NCBI RefSeq assembly: GCF_018873765.1
Contig: NC_057926.1
Location: forward strand, 55,255,378 to 55,319,377
Reading direction: 5' to 3'
DNA from: Telopea speciosissima
Taxonomy: Eukaryota > Streptophyta > Magnoliopsida > Proteales > Proteaceae
Length of the DNA stretch: 64,000 nucleotides
The notes under the pieces are model-generated. The model had not been told where the DNA came from. It ran no database searches and saw only the letters and a list, made by a program, of their open reading frames with translations. Positions 1 to 10,566 of this stretch are shown here, piece after piece. How positions within the stretch are numbered: the first letter of the stretch is position 1; every line of letters starts with the position of its first letter. Position numbers and translations under genes: made by a program.

Positions 1-262
1 GTTGCCATACAAGGCTGGATTCATATCAGTGACATATGGTGGATTACCAATTATGTCTCTTGAGAGATATCACATGTGATAAATGAGCCATACACAGTTA
101 TGAAAGGTTGGTGAGATAGGTGCCATGGCTGTCCAGGATTGGAGTTACCAAAACTGGAGGATCACAATCTGTTGATGCAATCTTTGATATATGACATGTG
201 ATCAATGGAGAGAAGATTCTCTGCTGTCCAATGGGAGAAAAGATTTTCTACTGTCCAATACA
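1..262 (-). repeat. 3' LTR of the copia element (partial)
   Basis: Direct repeat of 4636-4894. On the minus strand it begins TGTATTGGACAG right after the polypurine-like CCTTGAGGAGG, a typical copia junction. About 100 bp of it should lie left of position 1, judged from the length of the other LTR. Confidence 0.85.
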
Positions 263-276
263 CCTCCTCAAGGTGG
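263..276 (-). other. Polypurine tract of the copia element
   Basis: Minus strand reads CACCTTGAGGAGG directly before the 3' LTR. This position and the CTTGAGG core match the plus-strand primer site of plant copia elements. Confidence 0.6.
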
Positions 277-1700
277 AGGTCCGATGGGTCGGATCTTCAA
301 CTTGTCACGAAGAAATGCAAACCGGTTTGAGCTTAGGCCTTTCGTCATAATATCGGCGACCTGATCCACGGTAGAGATGAAGCGTACTTGGAGTTCCTTT
401 TTGGCGACCTTGTCGCGAACAAAGTGAAAATCAATTTCCACATGTTTTGTACGCGCATGAAATATCAGATTTGCGGACAGATATGTGGCTCCAATGTTGT
501 CGCACCATAGCACTAGTGGCTGAGTGAGGGGAATACACAGTTCCCCGAATAGGGATTGCAACCATGTGAGTTCGGCACAAGCATCGGCCAATACCTTGTA
601 TTCCGATTTAGTGGATGAACGGGCCACAGTCTTTTGCTTCTTGGAGGTCCATGAAATGAGGTTTGGGCCCATATAAATGGCATACCCACCCGTGGATTTA
701 CGATCAGTATCATCACCCGCCCAATTGGCATCAGTAAAAGCCTGAAGATCTTGTGAGCTGGAGCGGGTAATAGAGAGCCCATAATGCTTGGTGTGTTGGA
801 GATACCTTAATATGCACTTGACCATGGACCAGTGATCATCACTTGGAGCATGCATGTACTGACAGGCTCGATTCACAGAGTAAGTAATATTCGGGCGGGT
901 CAATGTAGCGTATTGTAACGCTCCACCAATGGATTTGTATTTGGTGGGATCATTGAACAAGGCACCCCCTGTGGAGGATGCTTTTACTGAGGTGACTATG
1001 GGAGTGAGGACCGGTTTACAATCACTCATCCCGGCCTTTTGGAGAAGATCCTTGATGTATCTGGTTTGAGAGAGAATAACCCCAGTGTTTGTATATATGG
1101 CTTCAACTCCCAAAAAGAAGCTTAGGCTGCCTAGATCAGTGATGGAGAATTCAGATGCGAGGCCATCCAATAGTCTACTGACATGAGAAGGGTCCTTACC
1201 GGTGACCAAGATGTCGTCCACATAAACAAGGACCTAAGTAATCATCGACCCCTGTTTATAAATGAATAATGAAGTGTCTGTCTGAGATAGGGTGAAGCCG
1301 AAGGAGATCAAGAACTGAGATAACCATTGAAACCAGGCACACGGTGCTTGCTTAACCCCATATAAGGACTTATGAAGTCGACAGACATGATTAGGCCGAG
1401 ACTGGTCCTCAAACCCCTATGGTTGTGTCATATATACTTCTTCATCAAGGATGCCATGAAGGAAGGCATTTTTTATGTCTAGTTGGCGAACAAACCATCC
1501 ATTGGAGATGGCAAATGAAAGAACTGTCCGAATGGTTGTGGGTTTGATGACAGGACTGAATGTCTCATCATAATCAACCCCATGTTGTTGATGAAAACCC
1601 CCAATCGTGCCTTGTAACGCTCGAGAGAGCCATCCGCTTTTCGGTTAATCCTGTATATCCACTTACAGCCAGTCAAATTCATGTTAGGAGTACGTGCAAC
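268..1700 (-). pseudogene. copia reverse transcriptase and RNase H (broken)
   Basis: Would copy the element RNA into DNA and degrade the RNA strand. The start of the RT domain is near 1682 ([22 protein letters not shown]). A frameshift follows around 1600, and a readable stretch resumes with the catalytic YVDD near 1215-1225. The RNase H part carries FTDANWAGD and [14 protein letters not shown], both typical of copia, and the frame ends at 268, next to the polypurine tract. Two premature TAG codons lie where related elements have Gln: before VLVYVDD (about 1235) and before GFEDQ (about 1417). The 317-residue open stretch covers only the RT end plus RNase H. Not a working enzyme. Confidence 0.9.
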
Positions 1701-1870
1701 AAGTGACCACGTGTTATTATGTAATAATGCATTAAATTCCTCGGAAATGGCAGAGCACCAGTTTGGGTCACGACTGGCGTGGGTGTAGGTGGTGGGTTCA
1801 GCTGGTATAGAGGGTGATAAACTGGCCTGAAGGGAGGAGGGTTGTGGTTCAGTGAGGGCATAAATGTCCG

Positions 1871-3410
1871 TTAATAGCCGGGTACGACGGCTGGTGGGAG
1901 GTGTAGGTGTTGGGGAGAGAGTGGGAGTCGTGGGTGGGGTGGTGAAGTTGTAACAGCGGTGGGCGTTAATGGTGGGGCTATGGAGGTAGTGGATGGGCGA
2001 TTAATTGGGTTTGGGGGTTCAGGTATGGGGGGTGGGGGAACGGCCAGTGGGGGTAAAGGGGTTGGTTGTAATGGGAAAGATACCCATGGGGTGGTGAATA
2101 GTGTGGGATTTTGTGGAGGGCATTGGGGTTGGTTGTTGCGAAAAGAAAAAACATTCTCGTCAAATCGCACATGACGGACAATGTAAATCCTATTGGTCTC
2201 AATGTTCAAGCATCGATAGCCAGAGTAAGGTGGGCTATAGCCCAAGAAAACACATGGAGCGGAGCGAAATTCCATCTTGTGATTGTTGTATGGGCGAAGG
2301 AACAAAAAACATAGACAACCAAAAGTTTTGAGAAATGAGTAGTCCGAAGGGCGGTTGTATAGGATTTCTAGAGGAGACTTATCATTAGTAACTGTGGAGG
2401 GCATCCTATTAATGAGGTAAACAACAGTCTCAAAAGCATAGTCTCAAAAAGCATGTGGAACAGAACCATGAGCAAGCAAGGTGAGGCCTGTTTAAGCAAT
2501 GTGACGGTTGTGGTGTTCGACCGCACCTTGTTGCTCATGGGTATGAGGGCATGACAGCCGATGTTGAATGCCAAGAGAGGCAAAGAAGGGAGCAAGAGGA
2601 CGATACTCACCCCCCCAATCGGTTTGAACTGATTTTATTTTGCATGAAAATTGACGTTCCACAAGTAATTGAAATTGTTTAAAAATTGGGAAAATGTCCA
2701 ATTTGGCCTTGAGTGGAAAAAACCAAATAAACTTACTATAATCGTCCACAAATAACACAAAATAACGATGCCCTAAAGTAGAGAGTGTGGGGGAGGGACC
2801 CCATACATGACTAAAAATTAATTGTAAAGGAGAAGTGCTTCTAGAATGAGTTTCCTGTAAAGGAAGACGATAGGACTTGCCCAGTTGGTAGGTTGGGCAC
2901 AAATATGGTGACTTTGGAATCTTGGTGTCACGCATAATAAGCTGTAGAATCTGGTCATGTGGGTGACCCAAATGATGATGCCAAAGAGCGTAGGACGATT
3001 GAATAGCAAACCTAGCAAAAGGAGACAGCAACGTAGAAAACTGAATGGAGTAGAGACCATGTTTACTCGGCCCCGAAAGAAGAATGCGCCTGGACTTCCG
3101 ATCCTTCACACAAAAATAAAATGCATGAAATTCAAAAAATACATCATTATCATGTGCGAATTTCTGAACTGAAAGTAATGAGTTTGTAAGACTTGGGACA
3201 TGTAACACATTAGATAAAGAGAGAGAATGGGAAGGGGATGAAATAATGGACTGACCAATATGTGAGATGGGTAAGAATTTACCATTGCCAACCATGAGTT
3301 CATTGTTACCTTTGTAAGGTTCATAGGAAGAGAATGCCTGAAGATCCGGTGTAGCATGATGACTAGCCCCTGTGTCGTCTATCCATTGAGGACGGGGGGA
3401 TGGGTTATGA
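1871..3410 (-). pseudogene. copia protease and integrase (broken)
   Basis: The aspartic protease box WIDDTGASHH lies near 3360-3390. Next comes the pre-integrase region with LWHHHLGHP, in which the second Cys of the usual zinc pair reads Tyr. The integrase core follows, with VWGPSP, FVDDYSKFIW, VQTDWGGEY and the HNRHI box with its Glu. The first catalytic Asp of the D-D-E triad reads His (SHVWGP, about 2805). The frame stops after HNRHI near 2492 and resumes at about 2404 with the post-integrase segment (TFGCLCF, RSAPCVFLGY), followed by a proline-rich linker. Integration activity must be lost. Confidence 0.88.
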
Positions 3411-3556
3411 GGTGGGTTATAGGATTGAGTTATATAATGGGCATGAGGGGTGGGTGGTTGAGTGGATGGAGAAGGGTAATAAGTGGTAGGGGTATGATTT
3501 GAGCGGTAGTATGACTGGTTATGGATTGGGGTGGGTAGGAGGGGTTTGGAATTCTA

Positions 3557-4413
3557 TCATTGATTTTGATTCTTATAATAACACGTGTCAGCTTGGTGAT
3601 TTGTGAGGCTGCAAATAGTGCATGGACTATGAGCGAAAGCATTGGATCGGCCAAACCCACTTGGCCGTGTGGGGGGACCACGACCACCAACACCACCATG
3701 GCCACGCCCCCTTGTGTTACCACGGCCAACAGATGAAGGTTGCTGGCCACGACTTTGTTGAGCAACATTAGCTGTCGCAGTGGCAGCCAGATCAATAATG
3801 GCTTGTCTAGAAGCCTGTAGATGTTCCTGGCTTAGGAGAAGACTCATCAATTCCGAATAGGGAATGGGGTCAGGACGCCCCATTAGTGTGGGAACCATAA
3901 CCTGAAAATCCGAGCGTAGAGCTCTAAAAATGTGAATGTTGAAGTTTTTTTAGGTTTGTCTGTTGCGGCAAGCTCATCAGATAGTGCCTTGGCACGTTGA
4001 AGAAATTGGGTGATAGTTTCATCAGGTTTTTTATAGAGATTCTGCAGCGCCACATTGAGAGATAAGAGGCGTGTGGTGGAGGCGGAACTGTAGGCATTAT
4101 GGAGGGCATCTCACAGATCTTTACTTGTTTCACAGCCAACAGCAAGAGGGAGGGCTTCTTCAGAAAGAGAGGAAATTAGTATGCTCATTATTGTTGCATC
4201 TTGTTCCTTCCAAGTTTCCGCAAGAGCTGAGTCAGAAGGATAAGGTTTAGTACCATTGACATAACCATAATATCTGTGGCCTTTGAGAAACGGCAGTACT
4301 TGAGTCTTCCAATACACATAGTTACGAGAAGTGAGCTTGAGAGAGAGAACATGATGAATATTAGAAGATGGAGTGAGAGGGGAGGTGGTCTTGTCGGTGG
4401 TGAAATCACCCAT
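3557..4413 (-). pseudogene. copia Gag (broken)
   Basis: A true ATG at 4413 opens a copia-type Gag N-terminus with LTSRNYVYWKTQ and a downstream W-containing helix region. The frame shifts near 4110-4140 and again near 3900. The final piece has a Gly/Arg-rich stretch and a zinc knuckle of spacing C-x2-C-x4-H-x4-C (CTICSLTNHQADTC) near 3590-3630, used by such proteins to bind RNA. About 97 bp separate the ATG from the primer-binding site, as expected for a leader. Confidence 0.85.
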
Positions 4414-4509
4414 AATGATAATTGAGGCTTATGGTGGTGGAGCAAGCAAGGGACGAATTTTAGGGGTGGAGGAGGGATCGAATTTTTTTGAGTGCTCGAT
4501 GGAGCATTT

Positions 4510-4523
4510 GGCTCATGATACCA
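4510..4523 (-). other. Primer-binding site (initiator tRNA-Met)
   Basis: Minus strand reads TGGTATCATGAGCC, close to the TGGTATCAGAGC complement of plant initiator tRNA-Met. It lies just inside the right LTR and fixes the orientation of the element. Confidence 0.8.
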
Positions 4524-4532
4524 TATTATATT

Positions 4533-4894
4533 TGTTTGTAATTCAATTGTATTTTCATCCTTGAATATTCTATGTACAATAGGGTATATATAAACTCTTA
4601 CAATAAATGGAAGGTGATCAATGGTGGGGATGAAATTGCCATACAAGGTTGGATTCATATCAGTGGCATATGGTGGATTACCAATTATGTCTCTTGAGAG
4701 ATATCACATGTGATAAATGAGCCATGCACAGTTATGGAAGGTTGGTGAGGTAGGTGACATGGTTGTCCAGGATTGGAGTTACCAAAATTGGAGGATAACA
4801 ATCTGTTGATGCAATCTTTGATATATGACATGTGATCAATGGAAAGAGGATTCTCTGCTGTCCAATGGGAGAAAAGATTCTCTACTGTCCAATA
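4533..4894 (-). repeat. 5' LTR of the copia element
   Basis: About 362 bp. Its right part repeats the left window edge. On the minus strand it carries a TATA-like TTTATATATACCC at about 4582-4594, a likely U3 promoter. The right boundary at 4894 is fixed because WAK-like coding sequence begins at once on the other side. The left boundary is approximate. Confidence 0.8.
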
Positions 4895-5120
4895 GGGTTT
4901 GATGTCGAAGCAAGAAAGTCCAAAGCCAAGGTAACCATAGTAGAGTTTGGAGGTTTCATTGTTGAGGTGCCAGAATGGGTACCTGATGATAACACCGTTG
5001 CCGCAGTTGTGAGGTGAATTGCAGAGGCTGGAGGATGAGTTCAGCTGGGGAACACTATTGCATTTGTTCATAAAGAGTACGTGGAGGAAGAGTTGGAGCA
5101 CAAGGAAACGGTGGATGCAT
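4895..5120 (-). pseudogene. WAK/LRK10L-type receptor gene fragment (GUB_WAK-like domain)
   Basis: The minus strand encodes a hydrophobic leader (RFLVLQLFLHVLF), then Cys-rich extracellular sequence with CGNGVIIRYPFW, LYYGYLGFGLSC and FDIKP. The order Cys-Gly-YPFW-GFGLSC is the start of the galacturonan-binding-like domain of wall-associated and LRK10-like receptor kinases. Homology stops exactly at the copia LTR (4894/4895), so the retrotransposon interrupts this exon. The rest of the gene, including any kinase, should lie left of position 1. An ATG at 5118-5120 is one base out of frame with the leader, suggesting a further frameshift. Certainly disrupted here; the exact subfamily is uncertain. 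Confidence 0.75.
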
Positions 5121-5189
5121 GGATTGTTGAGGCATGATGGTTGTAGGGCTGAGGCCTCAGAGGCAAGAGCAGAGAGAGAATTGACCAAA

Positions 5190-5979
5190 TCACAAAATCA
5201 ACCTTTACTTATAGCACTCACCTCTTGTATTATTTATTTATTTATTTATTTGAGGATGATGCATTACCTGATGAAATCATAGTTGAGATTTTTTTTTTTC
5301 CTGGTAAACCATAGTTGGAAAATTGGCTTCAAACTAGAGAAGTAGTCCCAGTCAAATCATAATTTTGGAAAACCTGGTGAAAAAATAACGAAACTCGATC
5401 ATATATCATCCAAATCAAATAAAACTTGGTATTTTAACTCGATAAAAAACCAAACCTTTCACTTAGAAATTGAGTTGTGTAAAATAAAAAATTCATATAT
5501 TAAAATACTAAGAAACCCTCAACTCCTCGATACCCTTCTGTTGTTCAATTAATAGTATAAACTCAAAATGCATTGATATATGATTCTTTGATATTTTTTT
5601 TTTTTTTGGGGTTTTATGTTTTCCATAATTTTATGTATTTTATGGTTTTTACTATTAATTTATAATATTTATTACATTAGAAAAAAATTTTAAAAATTAT
5701 GAGTCACTTTGGCTGAATTTGATAAGACCAAGTCACCAAATTTTTTTGAAAGATGAGTTGAGTCAGAAAACCTTCCAACTATAGATTAAATATGCATGGG
5801 GGCTGTATTTAATGATACCATCTAAGATAGGTCATCGAGCAAATGAGACTTACACAGTTACATGTTGGATTTTGTGTGTTTTCAAAAAGTTATTTCAAAA
5901 CTTTCCTTTTTTGAAATGTTCTTTTTGAAATTTAAGTTTCAAATATGAAAAACCCTTTCCCTCCACTTTGTTTTGATTT
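5190..5979. other. AT-rich intergenic stretch
   Basis: No coding or RNA feature seen. Contains poly-T runs near 5290 and 5590 and a TTTA tetranucleotide run near 5230. Confidence 0.6.
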
Positions 5980-6942
5980 TGTTGGAAACACTTGAATATG
6001 TGTGTGCATGTTGGTTTGAACCAAGGATCTCTTGAGTAACCTTGTAAGGAAGCTTGAAAAGACTTGAGTGCCTCTTCAAGTTTAGTCCCACATTGTTTAG
6101 GGACAAGTAGAAAAGTGAGCTAATATGAGCTCATGTTCCTTACAAGGGACATAGGGTTCTAAGGGAAGTCTCCCTTGTCCCATGTGTGAGGTTGGGGTTC
6201 GGGGTGCTTTTCACATACATGCGCGCGCCCCGAGCCGGGCTGTGGCCGTGGTTGAGGTCGAGGCGGGGCAGGTGTGGGTTCATTTGATGTATTCTTTTTG
6301 ATGAAATACATGCACCCACATACAAGCAAATGTACCCCTTATACAAGATGGCATTATGCACATGCATTGTAGTACGTATAGGCACATGCATATACATGCA
6401 ACCATACGTAGAGGGGTCTATATATAGAGTGTACATGTACAGGTGTGTAGAGACACATCCTATACGTACAGGTACTAGTGTGCTTATAAAAGCAAATGGG
6501 CTTTGGGCTTCAAAGCATAATTCGTGCAAGTGTTTCCAGTGCTCTGCAAACAGTGTGCTCTCTGCATTCTGTTTGCTTCTTTTCTTCTTCTTCTTCCTTT
6601 CTGATTACTGAGTAATTATCTTTGGGTACTCCGTGTTGTAATCACTCTTGGGTGCTGCCAATTGTGATTGAAGTGGTTTTATCTTGGAGGTAGAACGCCA
6701 AGGCCAACCCGGATCTGCACTAATAGGGGGCGTTCTACACCTTAAGGAAAGTACTCTCTGTACGACTCCACTTGTGTTCCTGCTTGCTGTTTTGGAAGAA
6801 ACAAGAAGACAGTCGTCGTTGTACTGTAAGTTGTTTTATTTCTATATTTATTTTGATATTTCATTCGAGTATATATATATATTTATATACAAACAGATTA
6901 TGTCAAGTCTTATACCGATTGCTTGGAATCCTATTTCTAACA
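5980..6942 (+). mobile_element. Probable solo LTR of a copia-type element
   Basis: Starts TGTTGGAAAC and ends TTTCTAACA, imperfect inverted ends typical of copia LTRs. Inside are a TATATATA at about 6420, a stronger TATAAAAG at about 6484, and a pyrimidine-rich leader. No primer-binding site, gag or pol follows. The flanking 5-mers (GATTT, TTACA) differ, so a target duplication is not confirmed and the ends may be slightly off. Could also be the relic of a longer element. Confidence 0.5.
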
Positions 6943-7929
6943 TTACATGGTCCCCATAAAGTCAGTACCCTCCGGGCTTAAAAGGCGCTACTCAATATAT
7001 ATCTCAGATGGGATTTACTCCATTCTACCTCTTCCTGAATATCTCAAGTTTTTATTCAATCTTAAACGTGGTATTATTTTGTTTGATCTTCTCAGAAAAA
7101 TGATTATTAAAAATATATGAAAACGAATGAAATGAACTTGTCAATGAACGAATAAAAGGTAAATTAATACTCAACATTTAAGAAACCTGTATTTGAGATA
7201 CCTAATGCTTAAATTATTATATTTAAACTTCTTTATTAGCAAGTTTTATTTAATATTGAAGATATTTTTAATTTTTTACCCATTGGCAGTTCTCTCATCC
7301 CATTCCCAAGTCCCACCTTCTTCCCTGTGTACTATTTCATGAGAAACGTTATCAAATCTCTTTTCTCGTGTCAATTTATTGGATTAATAGTCAATTATCA
7401 ATTCTATGTTTAATATTTGGATGTTTAAATTTTAGATTGAGAAGATTAAGGTCCAATTCCAAGATTTTAAAAATCAATTAATCATCAATTATTAAACATA
7501 AGAAGAGATTATTATTATATACTTCACTAGTCAACTGCCATTTGTTGGCGGTACAAAGTATGTTGAGGTTTTAACCCCCAACCGCACCCTCACCCCCACC
7601 CTCCCCAAAAAAAAGAGTTTGTTCAACGGTGGAAAAAATACACAAAAAATAGAAATAATAATAAAATTACAAAAAAATCATCCAACAACAAACAATGAGA
7701 TTTGAAATCTCAACAGCCCAAATGGATTAGCTATTAGGCTGCTCCCAATTTAGACTAAAGTTTTGATTTTAAAAAGACTGTGCTCATCCTTTTACAATTA
7801 CTAAAAGTCATTTGTTATCTATGACTTTGACTGAGATTGCTTAGGTGTGATTTGGATTATTAATTATAATTATGATGATAAAAATATTAAATTAAAAATA
7901 TATTAAGGGAAAGGGAATTTTAGAATTTA
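6943..7929. other. AT-rich intergenic stretch
   Basis: No gene, RNA or clear repeat recognised. Confidence 0.5.
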
Positions 7930-8085
7930 GCTCATCTCCAGGGAGCCCAGCATGCCCAGGGTGTTGCTAGCCGTTGGGCTGTACCGCACACATTCCTAGG
8001 CATGTGTCGAGATGTGTATGGCACAATTCAGCCGTTGGATGCCCCCTGGGACGCCTTGGGCGCTGGGCTCCCTGCAGACGATCCT
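7930..8085. mobile_element. Foldback MITE, hairpin 1
   Basis: Long inverted repeat: the left arm with CAGGGAGCCCAGC near 7939 pairs with GCTGGGCTCCCTG near 8062. The outer end reads GGATCGTCT on the complementary strand, like hairpin 7 at 56373. No coding capacity. Confidence 0.65.
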
Positions 8086-8373
8086 ACTCCTGGTTCTTTA
8101 AGCAAGCCACATAGGGGAGCACACCAATGAGGTGCATCAAAACAGTAAGTATATAGGAGGGCAATAAGGTCATTTCATATGAGAGAAGAGATAGAAATAG
8201 AGATGATGGTGTACCCTGCCCCGACAGCTCATAGACTTTTTCTCATATATTAAATAAATAATATGAAAAAAGAAAAATAAAATCATACAATTTTAAATTT
8301 GATATTCTCTTTTTGTTCTCTATTTTGTTATTGGAAAATGTTTTGGGTAATTGAGATAATTCTTTACCAGTGC

Positions 8374-8560
8374 CGGTCCCACGGGAATTTTTATCCTCTC
8401 CTATTCTAAGACGGTGTTGTCTTGCATCGTGCAGCGGTGCCGCAGAGGCCATGTGCACCATATGGGGCTTCTTTGTGCCACATGACCTCTGCAGCGCTAC
8501 ACAATGCAAGATCTGACACCATCTTGTAATAGGAGAGGATAACGATTCGTCCCACGGGGT
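8374..8560. mobile_element. Foldback MITE, hairpin 2
   Basis: Left arm TTATCCTCTCCTATT near 8391 and GCCGCAGAGGCCATGTG near 8440 pair with ATGACCTCTGCAGC near 8483 and AATAGGAGAGGATAA near 8529. The arms are about 80 bp and the loop is short. Arm ends resemble those of the element at 18452. Confidence 0.75.
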
Positions 8561-9633
8561 CAATCTTAGAATCGTCTCATTTACTAAACGATCCCAAAAT
8601 TAGGATCTTATCCAATTTAACAATGGGATGGTCCAATTCTAGTTCCGAATGGTTCTAAATATTGAAAGTCTCAAATAGACAAAAGTTACCACAAACAAAA
8701 AAAAAAAAAAAAAATATGTGCAAAATATGTGCAAAATTCCCAACTATACAAATGATTGAATATATTCTTAAGAACAAATAATGAAGCATTAATTCTTAAG
8801 AATACTAACACTCAACTAAACCAAAAATAATTGATAACCCTTAGTTTCTCTTTGTAATTAAAATGTAACTCGTATATAAGTTATAACCATTGAGTATTAA
8901 TTAATCCTAAATAAGTAATTTAGGCATGTTAAGGATCTGTATAGCAACAATTCTGTTTCAAAAAATTGGTTCTGAGTCAGAATCGATTTTTTTTTCTATT
9001 TCTGAATTTTTGGAGTAATTCTGTACTAACAAATGTTATATGGTAAACTGGATAAAAGATTGTTTCTACTATTATAGAGAAACAGAAACATGTATGGGGG
9101 AGCAAAGTTGACAGATGACAGTTCAATTAAACCAAAAATATACTGTTCTACAGGGCTTGACTGATGTTTGAGTTATTCTCAAGCAGAGCAATAGAGATGG
9201 AAATCGTTACCTGATATGGCAAAGTCCAGAGCTAGAAATCTAAGGCCATAAACAAAGAGACGGGTGAGCTTGATTAACTGAGTGGGTTATTGCGGAGGGA
9301 GCTTAATTAACAGGGACGATTCCGCCTTGAAACCAGAACGGGTTGGATACGAGAGAGAGAGAGAGAGAGAGGGATACCTCTGAAATGGAGACCGTTGAGC
9401 TGCAGAGAAGACCATCGCCGCTAAGCTATTGAGGAGACCTCCAAGATGAAGGAAGCCTACGGATGTTGAGAATGGAGAAGGAAGTCGAAGGTGAAACACA
9501 CCTCAGTAATGAAGACTGCAAAGCTACTGAGGAGACAATCACCGCTGAGACCTTCGGAGAGAATGGATTCTTCGGACATTCTTGTCCTAGGTTGAGAGTA
9601 ACGAAAGGATGTCCAAGGTCTGGGTTACACAAG
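8561..9633. other. Intergenic stretch
   Basis: AT-rich, with an A-run near 8697 and a (GA)n microsatellite at about 9353-9372. Short open frames around 9426-9690 look random. No gene supported. Confidence 0.5.
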
Positions 9634-9767
9634 GCAGAGATGTAAATGGATGGTCGAAAATCCGAATTTGATCCGCATCCGAATCCATCCAAATCCGTTT
9701 AGAGGTATCCGTATTCGACAGGGAATATCCGGATCCAATCACATCCGATCCGTTTACATCCCTATCT
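9634..9767. mobile_element. Small MITE with hAT-like ends
   Basis: Left end GAGATGTAAATGGAT and right end ATCCGTTTACATCCCTATC are inverted copies, and the body is made of ATCCG repeats. This layout is common in non-autonomous hAT-related elements. No 8-bp duplication was confirmed. Confidence 0.5.
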
Positions 9768-10566
9768 AGAAGTCATTTTGGTCTGAAAATTCATTAATGC
9801 GTGTAAAAGACTTCATTGGGAAATTTTCTATAGGAAGAGATGATGAATGCCTTGTTTTCCGGGTGGATAGCCTATTGGCACTTGACATCCCTTTCCACCT
9901 GAGTTATTTACAGTCCTTCAATTTATTAGTGCAGAGACTGTTCTGTCATGAGCTTATGAAAATAATAAACTCCATGTTTAGTTACAGTTGAAATGTGGGC
10001 TCTATCTAGGTGTATTTGTTTCCCCTTTCCGACAAAATCAACTGGATAAACTTCATCAATTTCATTACGATTAACAAATTTAGCTAGAATCCAACGATAG
10101 CAGTAACTGATGGAGAAAACATTGTGTTTGTGTTGTCATCCAGAAGAATTCTTGCAAGCCATAAAGCCCCACATCTTTTGGTTCTCAATTATCCTCTAAA
10201 AGATACCCAAGGGATCCGAGAAGTCCACAGTTAAAGCAATTCTTACCAAATCTAACACAGCATCTACACCGCCCGATTAAAAAGATGTTAATTGTTTTTT
10301 TTTTTTTTTTTTGATGATTAAAAAAGAAGATGTTCATTGTTGATCTTTGCTCCATGTTACATTTCAACCTTGAAAAGTAGAAAGGAAGAGGATAAAATTG
10401 AAGTAACTCTCTCAAGATGCCACAATTGTTAATATTACATACACATGGAATACATTATTATAGTGAGAGCTCCAAATAATGGAATGGCCAAGAAAAACGG
10501 GCCATGAGAAGAACAAATACAAGGGAGGGGAGAGGAGGAAAGAATATGAGAGAAAAATTACAAAAA
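9768..10566. other. Region downstream of the PP2C gene
   Basis: Probably holds the PP2C 3'UTR next to 10567; the rest is unassigned. A poly-T run lies at about 10291-10310. Confidence 0.4.

Larger units (their letters stand above)
1..4894 (-). mobile_element. Ty1/copia LTR retrotransposon, degenerate, cut by the window edge
   Basis: On the minus strand the order is LTR, primer-binding site, gag, protease, integrase, RT, RNase H, polypurine tract, LTR. Integrase before RT is the copia order. Positions 2-260 and 4636-4894 are direct repeats at a constant offset of 4634, without net indels; these are the two LTRs, and the left one runs off the window. Frames are broken in gag, after integrase, and in RT, and two in-frame TAG stops lie near the YVDD box, so the copy is non-autonomous. 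It sits inside a WAK-like receptor exon. The target-site duplication cannot be checked because the left end lies outside the window. Confidence 0.93.

Noticed and set aside
1959-2331. Plus-strand open frames opposite the copia proline-rich linker
   Set aside because: They are antisense by-products of the minus-strand element (Gly-rich mirror of Pro-rich coding).
6140-6611. Two opposite open frames of 93 and 129 codons
   Set aside because: They lie in the LTR-like segment, overlap each other and have biased, motif-free sequence.
9426-9692. Open frames in both directions near 9.5 kb
   Set aside because: Overlapping, repetitive codons near a GA microsatellite and an ATCCG-rich MITE; no recognisable domain.
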